Notes under the pieces: model-generated
The model's input: the letters and a program-made list of their open reading frames with translations, nothing else
What the model was told of the DNA's origin: nothing
The model's database searches: none
In this document: piece after piece, positions 1 to 6,556 of the stretch
Numbering within the stretch: the first letter of the stretch is position 1
Layout of the letters: every line of letters starts with the position of its first letter
Made by a program: the position numbers and the translations under genes
Assembly: GCA_050251415.1 (NCBI GenBank)
Contig: JBFWMT010000055.1
Span: 1-17,205 of the forward strand
Origin: UBA8514 sp050251415
Lineage (GTDB): Bacteria > Bacillota > Clostridia > Lachnospirales > Anaerotignaceae
Length of the DNA: 17,205 nucleotides
Reading direction: 5' to 3'

Positions 1-70
1 AAGATGAATACAGGAAAAACGTGGATATGTGTATATCCATCAAATAAAACTTATACTTTGGAGTGATTAA
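1..70 (+). other. Upstream edge: possible gene tail plus small hairpin
   Basis: This stretch precedes cdd. Two plus-strand frames run in from the edge: one ends at the TGA at 64-66, the other at the TAA at 45-47. Neither tail is recognisable, so I cannot say whether an upstream gene ends here. A 7-bp perfect hairpin (TGGATAT, loop GTGT, ATATCCA) lies at 22-39. No T-tract follows it, so it does not look like an intrinsic terminator. The cdd ribosome binding site (GGAG, 60-63) lies at the end. Confidence 0.25.
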
Positions 71-451
71 ATGGAAAACAGAGAACTTATTAGCCTTGCA
101 AAGCAAGCAATGCAGAATGCTTATGCGCCATACTCCCACTTTAAGGTTGGGGCGGCAGCAGTTGGGAAAAGCGGAGTCATATACACAGGCTGCAATATAG
201 AAAATTCTTCCTATGGAGCAACAAATTGCGCTGAAAGAACTGCAATGTTTAAGGGGATTTCTGAAGGTGAGCGAGAGTTTGAAAAAATTGCTATTGTTTC
301 CACATCACAGGATTTAACCTTTCCATGCGGAATTTGCAGACAGGTAATGGTAGAGTTTATGCATGGTGGAGTAGTGATTTTGGAGGACAAAAACGGTGAA
401 TTAAAGGAATTTTCAGTGGAGGAACTAATGCCAAAGGCGTTTTTGCTGTAG
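71..451 (+). CDS. cdd: Cytidine deaminase
   Basis: Cytosolic zinc enzyme that deaminates cytidine and deoxycytidine to uridine and deoxyuridine in pyrimidine salvage. The 126-residue product has the usual length of the homotetrameric T-CDA class. The catalytic signature is intact: C53-A-E55 with the proton-shuttling glutamate E55, and P85-C-G-I-C89 supplying the other two zinc cysteines (C86, C89). The N-terminal A-Y-A-P-Y-S-H-F segment and C41-N-I-E-N-S substrate-binding segment are also typical. The ATG is preceded by GGAG with a 7-nt spacer. It opens the run cdd, uracil-DNA glycosylase, era, recO; cdd next to era is a frequent Firmicute arrangement. Identification is secure. Confidence 0.97.
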   Translation: MENRELISLAKQAMQNAYAPYSHFKVGAAAVGKSGVIYTGCNIENSSYGATNCAERTAMFKGISEGEREFEKIAIVSTSQDLTFPCGICRQVMVEFMHGGVVILEDKNGELKEFSVEELMPKAFLL

Positions 452-507
452 TGAATACTAGGCTAAAGCGGAAATGGGTTGTTTTTACTTAATTAGAGGG
501 TGAGTTT

Positions 508-1077
508 GTGGAGAAAAGCTGGCAACAGTTGGAAAATTGGTGTATGGCTTGCAACAGATGTACATTAGGCAGTACCAGAACTAATGTGGTGATCGGCCGT
601 GGGTGCAAAACAGCTGGCATTATGTTCATAGGCGAAGGTCCAGGGGAACAGGAGGACTTGCAAGGAAAGGCATTTGTTGGCCCAGCAGGTCAGCTGTTGG
701 ACAAAATGATGGAAGCCACAGGATTATCTGAGGATGACATATACATTGCCAATGTGGTTAAATGCAGACCGCCACATAACCGTGACCCAAAAGATGAAGA
801 ACAGACTGCGTGTATGAACTATCTAAGGTATCAGGTTGCCCTTGTTAAACCAAGGATTATTGTTTGCCTTGGGCGTATAGCCGCACAGGCTATTATAGAT
901 AAAAATTATAAAATTACAAAACAGCATGGACAATGGATAGAAAAAAAGGGTATATTAATTACTGCTACCTATCATCCATCGGCATTGCTAAGAGATGAAA
1001 CTAAAAAACGACCCGCATGGGAGGACTTTAAATCCATTCGGGACAGGTACAGGGAATTGAATGGCAATTCTCTATAA
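508..1077 (+). CDS. Uracil-DNA glycosylase, family 4 (Fe-S type)
   Basis: Removes uracil from DNA to start base excision repair. The 189-residue length fits bacterial and archaeal family 4 enzymes. Motif 1, GEGPGEQED, is at residues 42-50 and is followed by the GKAFVGPAGQLLD segment. The C-terminal H156-P-S-A-L-L-R162 is the second active-site motif. Four cysteines placed as 4Fe-4S ligands are visible: C15 and C18 (CNRC), C86 in KCRPPHNRDP, and C102. The start is a GTG with AGAGGG upstream at good spacing; no in-frame ATG fits as well. It lies 56 nt after cdd and ends 19 nt before the preferred era start, so it probably belongs to the same transcript. Its job complements its neighbour, which produces uridines. 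Confidence 0.94.
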   Translation: MEKSWQQLENWCMACNRCTLGSTRTNVVIGRGCKTAGIMFIGEGPGEQEDLQGKAFVGPAGQLLDKMMEATGLSEDDIYIANVVKCRPPHNRDPKDEEQTACMNYLRYQVALVKPRIIVCLGRIAAQAIIDKNYKITKQHGQWIEKKGILITATYHPSALLRDETKKRPAWEDFKSIRDRYRELNGNSL

Positions 1078-1096
1078 TCGAGAGGAGAACAATATT

Positions 1097-2005
1097 TTGG
1101 CAAAAGACAAATTTTATTCGGGATTTATTTCATTGGTGGGAAGACCAAACGTGGGCAAGTCTACCCTAATGAACAAGCTAATAGGAGAAAAAATAGCTAT
1201 TATATCCCCTAAGCCACAAACAACCCGTAACAGAATACAATCCATACTTACAAAAGAGGATTTTCAGGTTATATTTATAGATACCCCGGGAATACACAGA
1301 CCAAAGCACAAGCTGGGCAATTATATGGTGAAGGCGGCAGAAACTACCCTGAATGAGGTAGATGCAGTGTTTATGCTTGTTGAACCTACAGATAGAGTAC
1401 TAGAGGTGGACAGATATGTAATTGAACGTCTGGAAGGGATTAAAACACCTGTTATACTTGTTATTAACAAAATTGACACCATAGAAAAATCCAAAATTCT
1501 TACAGTAATGGATATGTTTAAAAGCCTATATAACTTTGCTGAAATTATACCAGTTTCTGCAAAGATGGGCGAAAATACAGACCAGCTTATGGAGGTTATT
1601 AAAAAATATCTTCCAGAAGGACCGCAGTATTTTCCGGAGGACATGGTTACAGACCAGCCTGAAAGACAGATTGCAGCAGAAATTATAAGAGAAAAGGCAT
1701 TACAGCTTTTACAGGAGGAAATTCCCCACGGTATTGCAGTGGAAATTTCTGCAATGAAGAAGAGACATGATAAGGATATGGTTGATGTTGAGGCAACTAT
1801 TTACTGCGAAAAGGATTCCCACAAAGGAATGATAATAGGTAAACAGGGTTCTATGCTTAAAAAGATAGGTACAAGGGCAAGGGTAGATATTTCTGCACTT
1901 TTGGGCTCACCTATTAACTTGCAAATTTGGATTAAGGTGAAAAAGGATTGGCGTGACAGCGACTTTTTACTGAAAAACTTCGGTTACGACCAAAGAAATA
2001 TATAA
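1097..2005 (+). CDS. era: GTPase Era
   Basis: Essential GTPase that binds the 3' end of 16S rRNA and assists 30S subunit maturation. The N-terminal G domain shows GRPNVGKS (15-22), a threonine-rich switch region, DTPG (62-65) and NKID (124-127). The C-terminal KH domain carries GKQG at 248-251 inside the typical I-I-G-K-Q-G-S stretch. I chose the TTG at 1097, giving 302 residues: AGAGGAG lies 9 nt upstream (1081-1087), and homologues begin just before the F-x-S-G-F-I-S-L-V-G strand. An upstream in-frame ATG at 1061 would add 12 residues of non-family sequence, overlap the uracil-DNA glycosylase gene and read through the ribosome binding site. Family assignment is certain; the start is probable. 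Confidence 0.96.
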   Translation: MAKDKFYSGFISLVGRPNVGKSTLMNKLIGEKIAIISPKPQTTRNRIQSILTKEDFQVIFIDTPGIHRPKHKLGNYMVKAAETTLNEVDAVFMLVEPTDRVLEVDRYVIERLEGIKTPVILVINKIDTIEKSKILTVMDMFKSLYNFAEIIPVSAKMGENTDQLMEVIKKYLPEGPQYFPEDMVTDQPERQIAAEIIREKALQLLQEEIPHGIAVEISAMKKRHDKDMVDVEATIYCEKDSHKGMIIGKQGSMLKKIGTRARVDISALLGSPINLQIWIKVKKDWRDSDFLLKNFGYDQRNI

Positions 2006-2064
2006 TTAATGAAACGCTGAGTAATTTAAATGAACGATTCCTTAACATAACTGAGGGTTAAAAA

Positions 2065-2817
2065 ATGAGCACACAAAAGCTTAAAGGCATAGTTTTAAAG
2101 GAATATCAAAGCGGCGAAAGCAGTAAGAGAATTGTTGTGCTTACAGGTGAAAAGGGCACAATAAGTTTGTCAGTTAAAGGCGGTAAAAATACCAAAAGCA
2201 AGTATCTTGCCGCCACACAAATGTTTTGCTATAGCGAGTTTGTTGTGTACGAGGGGCGAGGTTTTTATTCAGTTACATCCGCAGAGGTAATTGAAAGCTT
2301 TTACAGCCTAAGAAATGATATTAGCAAGCTTTCTTTTAGTGCATACATTATGGAATTGTTAGAGAAAACGGTTTTTGAGGGTATGCACAGTGAGGACGTG
2401 CTTAAGCTGGCTTTAAAGACATTATGGGTTATTGCAAAGACGGATATTGATATTTTGTTAGCGGTCAGCATATTCGAAATAAAATATTTGCAGATGAATG
2501 GTTTTTTGGACGAGGGCGATCAGTGTAGCAGTTGCGGAAACCCCGTCGGGGGGGAGCCTTTTTTCAGCACAAGTGACGGCGGGATAATATGCGGCAACTG
2601 CAAAAACAATTCTGGCAAAGTTTTTACCCTTATGGAGGGAACCTACAGTGCTATTAACTACGTGCTTAAAAGTAATGACAGCAGGTTGTTTTCTTTTAAG
2701 GTTTCAGATGATGTGCGTAGACAGTTAAGACTGATTTTGGAAGACTATATGGCAGAACATATAGGTCAGAATTTTTATACCCTTGAGTTTGCAAAAAGCT
2801 GTATAACGGAGGGGTGA
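2065..2817 (+). CDS. recO: DNA repair protein RecO
   Basis: Recombination mediator of the RecFOR pathway. It helps load RecA on SSB-coated single-stranded DNA. The 250-residue protein begins with the N-terminal OB-fold region (G-I-V-L-K-E-Y near residues 8-14, then a run of beta strands). A helical C-terminal domain follows, with a four-cysteine zinc site at C154-x-x-C157 and C176-x-x-C179, as in many Gram-positive RecO proteins. The ATG is preceded by GAGGG. It lies 59 nt after era, a very common pair. The next plus-strand gene is absent; the following region is transcribed from the opposite strand. Confident from length, position and the zinc motif. Confidence 0.92.
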   Translation: MSTQKLKGIVLKEYQSGESSKRIVVLTGEKGTISLSVKGGKNTKSKYLAATQMFCYSEFVVYEGRGFYSVTSAEVIESFYSLRNDISKLSFSAYIMELLEKTVFEGMHSEDVLKLALKTLWVIAKTDIDILLAVSIFEIKYLQMNGFLDEGDQCSSCGNPVGGEPFFSTSDGGIICGNCKNNSGKVFTLMEGTYSAINYVLKSNDSRLFSFKVSDDVRRQLRLILEDYMAEHIGQNFYTLEFAKSCITEG

Positions 2818-2927
2818 GAATCATTGATGACAGTTTATGCATTTTCAAAATTGGATTTAATGATTTTTACCCCATATGAATATTTAAGTACATATCAGAA
2901 CTTAAATTATAAACAAACAGCCTATTT

Positions 2928-3509
2928 TTACAGTATGTATCTACCAGCATATTCAAATTTTGCTTTTTCCGTATATCTCAGGATAAACGCTGATTTTGCT
3001 TCTGTGTATCCATCTCTGTTGTGCTCGTATTTTTTCCATAAGCTCAATTTAAGATTTCCATATTCTATGGTAACATCCTTATGATTCAATAGATAATCTC
3101 TAAAATACAGCTCGTCCCAATCACCATAATACCTAACATGAAGATGATATACTTTTTCTGCAAAGCCATTAGGAGTATATCCCTTATTAAATGCTAGTTT
3201 CAAATCTGGCACATACTTCCTTGACATTAGCGTCCAACTATTCTTATTTAGGATTTCCGTTAGCTTTGCAATGTCGCAATTTTTATCAACTTCTAACAAA
3301 ATATCTACAGTGGGATTTGCAATCAATCCTTCTACCGCACTGCTGCCAATATGGTTTATACGTATTATATTTTGATTATTGATACAACTTAAAAGCTGTT
3401 TTTTTTCAATTTCATACCACTCTTTATATTTGGGATTATGATTTTTCAAGATAATAGGAAATAACTCCCACAATTCTTTGAGTGACATTTCGGATAATTC
3501 TTTATTCAT
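2928..3509 (-). CDS. GrpB family protein (UPF0157, nucleotidyltransferase fold)
   Basis: A 193-residue protein of the GrpB/UPF0157 group, which belongs to the nucleotidyltransferase superfamily; its cellular role is not established. Family features are the N-terminal P-K-Y-K-E-W-Y region, the core I-N-H-I-G-S-S-A-V-E-G-L followed by P-T-V-D-I-L (the G-S/D-x-D-like active-site area), and the late H-L-H-V-R-Y segment. I chose the ATG at 3509 because GAGGTAG (3521-3515) precedes it; a start 12 codons upstream (3545) has no comparable site. It points against recO and sits downstream of the carbonic anhydrase gene with 114 nt between. It has its own possible promoter near 3571-3579. The protein is rich in Asn, Lys and Tyr compared with its neighbours, compatible with recent acquisition. 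Confidence 0.85.
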   Translation of the reverse strand: MNKELSEMSLKELWELFPIILKNHNPKYKEWYEIEKKQLLSCINNQNIIRINHIGSSAVEGLIANPTVDILLEVDKNCDIAKLTEILNKNSWTLMSRKYVPDLKLAFNKGYTPNGFAEKVYHLHVRYYGDWDELYFRDYLLNHKDVTIEYGNLKLSLWKKYEHNRDGYTEAKSAFILRYTEKAKFEYAGRYIL

Positions 3510-3570
3510 GATTACTACCTCATTAGTATTATTGTAAAGTGTCAATAACTGACATTACGTACTTACTTTA

Positions 3571-3579
3571 CTTATAACA
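3571..3579 (-). promoter_or_regulatory. Extended -10 promoter candidate for the GrpB gene
   Basis: Read on the minus strand this is TGT-TATAAG, an extended -10 element, about 60 nt upstream of the GrpB start. No good -35 is seen at the right distance. A perfect dyad TGTCA-N5-TGACA (3540-3554) lies just downstream and could be an operator. Confidence 0.35.
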
Positions 3580-3623
3580 TTTTTCAATAAAAACCACGTA
3601 AAAATCAATGAAATTACCTTGGT

Positions 3624-4166
3624 TTAAGTTATATTATTTAGTTCCCCAGTTACAGAATCTATTACTAAGCCATACACCTTTATACCATCAGGAACTAAGG
3701 GATGCGTGCGGATTAGTTCTACCGATTTCTTTATAGAATCTTCCAAATCTTCAAATCCACCAAGCCATGCATCAAAGTCAACACCGAAGTATTTTAAAAG
3801 GTCGATGTTTGTTTGTTCTATGCCATGTAATTTCATTTTTTCTATCATCTTTTTACTGTCTGTGTGGCGAGCGCCACAATCAGTGTGACCAACTACCAAA
3901 ATTTCTTCAATATCTAGTTCGTATATACCAATTAGCAGGCTTCGCATTGCGCTTCCAAAGGGATGGGAAATTATACCTCCTGCATTTTTGATGAATTTTG
4001 CATCCCCATTTTTAATACCCAAGGCGGCAGGTAAAAGTTGGGTTAGTCTTGTATCCATGCAGGAAACAATGGCTATTTTTTTGTCGGGGTATTTGCTGGT
4101 AATATACTTTTCATATTCTTTGTTTTCAACAAAAGCTTTATTATATTTCAGTATTTCATTAATCAT
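3624..4166 (-). CDS. Beta-class carbonic anhydrase
   Basis: Cytosolic zinc enzyme interconverting CO2 and bicarbonate. The 180-residue length matches the short beta-class (plant-type) bacterial group. The zinc ligands are visible: C36 in CMDTR, with the catalytic Asp-Arg dyad at D38 and R40, plus H94 and C97 in GHTDCG. The K-N-A-G-G segment at 60-64 is also conserved. The start is ATG with AAGGAG 10 nt upstream. The HIT gene ends 48 nt upstream on the same strand, so they may share a transcript. The sequence alone cannot exclude a related family member with low activity, but all metal and catalytic residues are present. Confidence 0.93.
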   Translation of the reverse strand: MINEILKYNKAFVENKEYEKYITSKYPDKKIAIVSCMDTRLTQLLPAALGIKNGDAKFIKNAGGIISHPFGSAMRSLLIGIYELDIEEILVVGHTDCGARHTDSKKMIEKMKLHGIEQTNIDLLKYFGVDFDAWLGGFEDLEDSIKKSVELIRTHPLVPDGIKVYGLVIDSVTGELNNIT

Positions 4167-4214
4167 AAAGTGTATTCTCCTTTAATATGAATATGATATA
4201 GTAGCAATCTTTTT

Positions 4215-4625
4215 TTAAAGGTTGTCGGCTATTTTTTTTCTTACAGTTTCAATTTGTTCATCTGTAAGGTCAAGCTGTGCCCATTTAACTTGTACACCGT
4301 CATTTTCATAGCGTGGTATAAGGTGCATATGGAAGTGGGGTACAGTTTGTCCAGCTATTTCACCGTTATTTTGTATTATGTTCATATCTGTAAAACCCAG
4401 TGACTTTTTCATAACACCTGCAATTTTAACTGCAAGAGAAAAAAGCCTGCCAGCTTTGTCAGGGTCTATATCAAATATATTATCACAGTGCTGTTTTGGC
4501 ATTATAAGCACATGCCCTTGGTTACTTGGAAAACGGTCTAAAATAACTTTGAATTCCTCGTTTTCAAAAATAGTTGCTGATGGAATATCACCTTTTATTA
4601 TCTTGCAAAAAATACAATTATCCAT
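4215..4625 (-). CDS. HIT family protein (Hint-type nucleotide hydrolase)
   Basis: Histidine-triad nucleotide-binding hydrolase, likely acting on purine nucleoside phosphoramidates or AMP-linked compounds in the cytosol; the true substrate is unknown. The 136-residue length is typical. The triad P96-H97-F-H99-M-H101-L lies near the C-terminus, preceded by the conserved N-N-G-x-x-A-G-Q segment. C4-x-x-C7 at the N-terminus, with H46 and H97, fits the structural zinc site of bacterial Hit/Hint proteins. Translation starts at an ATG preceded by a perfect AAGGAGGT (4643-4636), predicting strong expression. A TGG-TATACT extended -10 lies further upstream (4680-4672). It precedes the carbonic anhydrase gene by 48 nt. 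Confidence 0.94.
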   Translation of the reverse strand: MDNCIFCKIIKGDIPSATIFENEEFKVILDRFPSNQGHVLIMPKQHCDNIFDIDPDKAGRLFSLAVKIAGVMKKSLGFTDMNIIQNNGEIAGQTVPHFHMHLIPRYENDGVQVKWAQLDLTDEQIETVRKKIADNL

Positions 4626-4671
4626 GATATATCTTACCTCCTTGGTTTAAAATTAAGCCTTAATAGGTAAA

Positions 4672-4680
4672 AGTATACCA
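4672..4680 (-). promoter_or_regulatory. Extended -10 promoter candidate for HIT gene
   Basis: On the minus strand the sequence reads TGG-TATACT, an extended -10 box, 47 nt upstream of the HIT start and just after the end of the ferritin-like gene. The -35 position holds only TTTCAT at 17 bp, a poor match. It would drive the HIT and carbonic anhydrase genes. Confidence 0.45.
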
Positions 4681-4703
4681 CGGATATTTTTTAAATGAAA
4701 GAC

Positions 4704-5177
4704 CTAGTTAATAAGCAGATATGTATTTAAGATGGCATGATTCTGCTCGTCATTAAGAATACTTTGCAAAATATCTTTAAGGTAGTCTTCATCTAACATT
4801 AAAGTTAAATCTCTATAAAATTCTGCCTCTTCAATTTCCCATACAATATTTCGCTTAAGTTCGCTGTCAAAGTTTTCACTTAAAGTTATTTCTTCTGGTA
4901 CTATTTCTGGTGCACCACTGCCTGAAAGTTGGGTGTATATTTCATTTAGAAGGACTTTATGACGGTTTTCATCAAGGTACATACTGCGTAACATATCCTT
5001 GCTTTCTTCATCGGTGGTGGCTTCCGCCATCTGATTATATTTTGTTGCTTGGTCAACTTCATACTCCATTGCTATTATTAGAAGTTCTAGAAGACGCTCA
5101 TCACTGGAAATAGGTTCAGGGAAAGTACCATCCGGGGAGGCTTTTTGTATAGGTTTATCAATATTGTATGGATACAT
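4704..5177 (-). CDS. Ferritin-like diiron protein
   Basis: A 157-residue protein with a four-helix ferritin-like domain and no rubredoxin tail. Numbered from the chosen ATG, each half carries an E-x6-Y and an E-x-x-H: E40...Y47 with E70-x-x-H73, and E114...Y121 with E144-x-x-H147. This is the ligand pattern of a rubrerythrin-type diiron site, so roles in peroxide handling or iron binding are plausible but unproven. A Pro- and Tyr-rich leader of about 25 residues precedes helix 1. The ATG at 5177 is preferred: AGGAG (5190-5186) lies 8 nt upstream, whereas the in-frame GTG at 5186 overlaps that site. TATAAT on the minus strand at 5214-5209 may be its -10. It diverges from murG and ends 78 nt before the HIT gene. 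Confidence 0.85.
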   Translation of the reverse strand: MYPYNIDKPIQKASPDGTFPEPISSDERLLELLIIAMEYEVDQATKYNQMAEATTDEESKDMLRSMYLDENRHKVLLNEIYTQLSGSGAPEIVPEEITLSENFDSELKRNIVWEIEEAEFYRDLTLMLDEDYLKDILQSILNDEQNHAILNTYLLIN

Positions 5178-5326
5178 GGGGAACACTCCTTATAATTGGT
5201 TTTATAGAATTATATTCCAAGCGTCATAAAACATTACTGCAATGCCTAAATTTTAGTGGAATAAGCTGTAATTTTCTGTTAATATACTTATTTGATGGAT
5301 ATTAATATTTTTAGGGAGATGGTAAA

Positions 5327-6394
5327 GTGAAAACCATAGTGCTTACAGGCGGAGGTACAGCAGGACATGTAACACCAAACCTTGCACTTATACCTGTACT
5401 TTTAAAAGAAGGCTGGAATATAAAATACATTGGCACAGAAAATGGAATAGAGAGAGAGCTAATTGAAAAAGAAAATATAGATTATTATTCAGTGTCATCA
5501 GGTAAGCTTAGGCGGTACCTTTCAAAGGAAAACCTTACAGACGTTTTTAAGGTTATAAAGGGTGTAAGCGAAGCAAAAGCACTGATAAAGCGAATTAAGC
5601 CAGATGTGGTGTTTAGCAAGGGCGGATTTGTTGCAGTGCCTGTTGTGTTGGGTGCAAAGCTTAACAATGTACCAGTTATTGTGCATGAATCTGACATTAC
5701 ACCGGGGCTTGCTAACAAAATAGCTATGCCTTTTGCTAAGAATGTGTGTACTACATTTCCAGAAACGGTTGGTTACATTAAAGGAGGAAAAGGCATAAAC
5801 ACTGGCACGCCCATACGCAGTGAGCTTTTTAGGGGTGAAAGGAAAAAGGGGTTTGAAATTTGCGGTTTTAGTGGTAAAAAGCCTATAATCATGATGATGG
5901 GTGGAAGCCTTGGAGCAGTTAAAATAAATAACTGTCTGCGTGGGGCATTGAATGAAATTTTGAAGGGATTTGACCTTGTGCATCTATGTGGCAAGGGCAA
6001 TGTTGATAAAAATCTTATAGATGTACAAGGATACAAGCAGTTTGAGTATGTGTCGGAAGAACTGCCTCACATTTTTGCAGTGGCAGATATGGTGGTTTCA
6101 AGGGCAGGGTCAAATTCAATATCTGAATTTTTGGCGCTAAAAAAACCATCATTGTTAATACCTCTTTCTGCAAAAGCAAGCAGAGGCGACCAGATATTGA
6201 ATGCAAAAAGCTTTGAAAAACAGGGGTTTTCAATGATTATGGATGAAGATAAAATGACTGAAAAAACATTAACACAGGCAATTTATTCATTATACGAAAA
6301 TAAGAATATTTATGTTGAAAAAATGAATAAAAGCGGGCAAACTGACGGTGTAGAGGCTATTATGAAGTTAATAAGAATGTATGCTAGCAGATAG
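5327..6394 (+). CDS. murG: UDP-GlcNAc:undecaprenyl-PP-MurNAc-pentapeptide GlcNAc transferase MurG
   Basis: Membrane-associated GT-B glycosyltransferase that adds GlcNAc to lipid I, giving lipid II for peptidoglycan synthesis. The 355-residue protein opens with the glycine-rich GGGTAGHVTPN (8-18), and the N-terminal domain ends around H-E-S-D-I-T-P-G. The C-terminal UDP-GlcNAc domain begins at M-M-M-G-G-S-L-G-A and includes V-S-R-A-G-S-N-S-I-S-E, the usual nucleotide-sugar site. The start is GTG with AGGGAGA 7 nt upstream. It stands alone between a divergent ferritin-like gene and a cyclophilin gene rather than in a division and cell wall (dcw) cluster. I found no clear promoter or terminator for it. 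Assignment is secure; whether a second murG exists in the genome is unknown. Confidence 0.95.
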   Translation: MKTIVLTGGGTAGHVTPNLALIPVLLKEGWNIKYIGTENGIERELIEKENIDYYSVSSGKLRRYLSKENLTDVFKVIKGVSEAKALIKRIKPDVVFSKGGFVAVPVVLGAKLNNVPVIVHESDITPGLANKIAMPFAKNVCTTFPETVGYIKGGKGINTGTPIRSELFRGERKKGFEICGFSGKKPIIMMMGGSLGAVKINNCLRGALNEILKGFDLVHLCGKGNVDKNLIDVQGYKQFEYVSEELPHIFAVADMVVSRAGSNSISEFLALKKPSLLIPLSAKASRGDQILNAKSFEKQGFSMIMDEDKMTEKTLTQAIYSLYENKNIYVEKMNKSGQTDGVEAIMKLIRMYASR

Positions 6395-6441
6395 TTATAG
6401 CTGTTAAATTATGGTTTAAGAAACTTGTAAGTGAAATGCAT

Positions 6442-6470
6442 TTGACAAATGAAGAGTGTGGAATTAAAAT
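6442..6470 (+). promoter_or_regulatory. Sigma-A-type promoter for the cyclophilin lipoprotein gene
   Basis: TTGACA (6442-6447) and TAAAAT (6465-6470) are separated by exactly 17 bp, a near-consensus vegetative promoter. Transcription should begin around 6476-6478, leaving an 80-nt leader that starts with a 12-bp hairpin. Confidence 0.82.
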
Positions 6471-6479
6471 TTAGCAATA

Positions 6480-6509
6480 GAAACGCTGATTACATTAAAT
6501 CAGTGTTTC
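6480..6509 (+). promoter_or_regulatory. 5'-terminal leader hairpin
   Basis: A 12-bp stem (6480-6491 with 6498-6509, one G.T pair, six-base loop ACATTA) begins within a few bases of the predicted transcription start of the cyclophilin gene. No T-tract follows, so it is not a terminator for murG. A hairpin at the extreme 5' end is a known way of slowing mRNA decay; that role here is inference. Confidence 0.6.
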
Positions 6510-6556
6510 CAAAAGTTATATATTTGGGCAGTTAATAATTTGGAGGAGTATACAAT

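Noticed and set aside
1321..1644. Minus-strand open frame of 107 codons inside era
   Set aside because: It is fully antisense to a conserved essential gene and has a Ser/Thr/Ile-rich composition typical of a shadow frame.
2824..3084. Plus-strand open frame of 86 codons starting right after recO
   Set aside because: It lies mostly antisense to the well-supported GrpB gene, has a weak TTG start, and its product has no family-like features.
3591..3625. AAACCA/TGGTTT inverted repeat after the carbonic anhydrase gene, with T-rich sequence following on the minus strand
   Set aside because: Only six pairs with a 23-nt loop; too weak to call a terminator.
5522..5983. Minus-strand open frame of 153 codons inside murG
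   Set aside because: Antisense to MurG motifs, with no ribosome binding site or recognisable domain; treated as a shadow.
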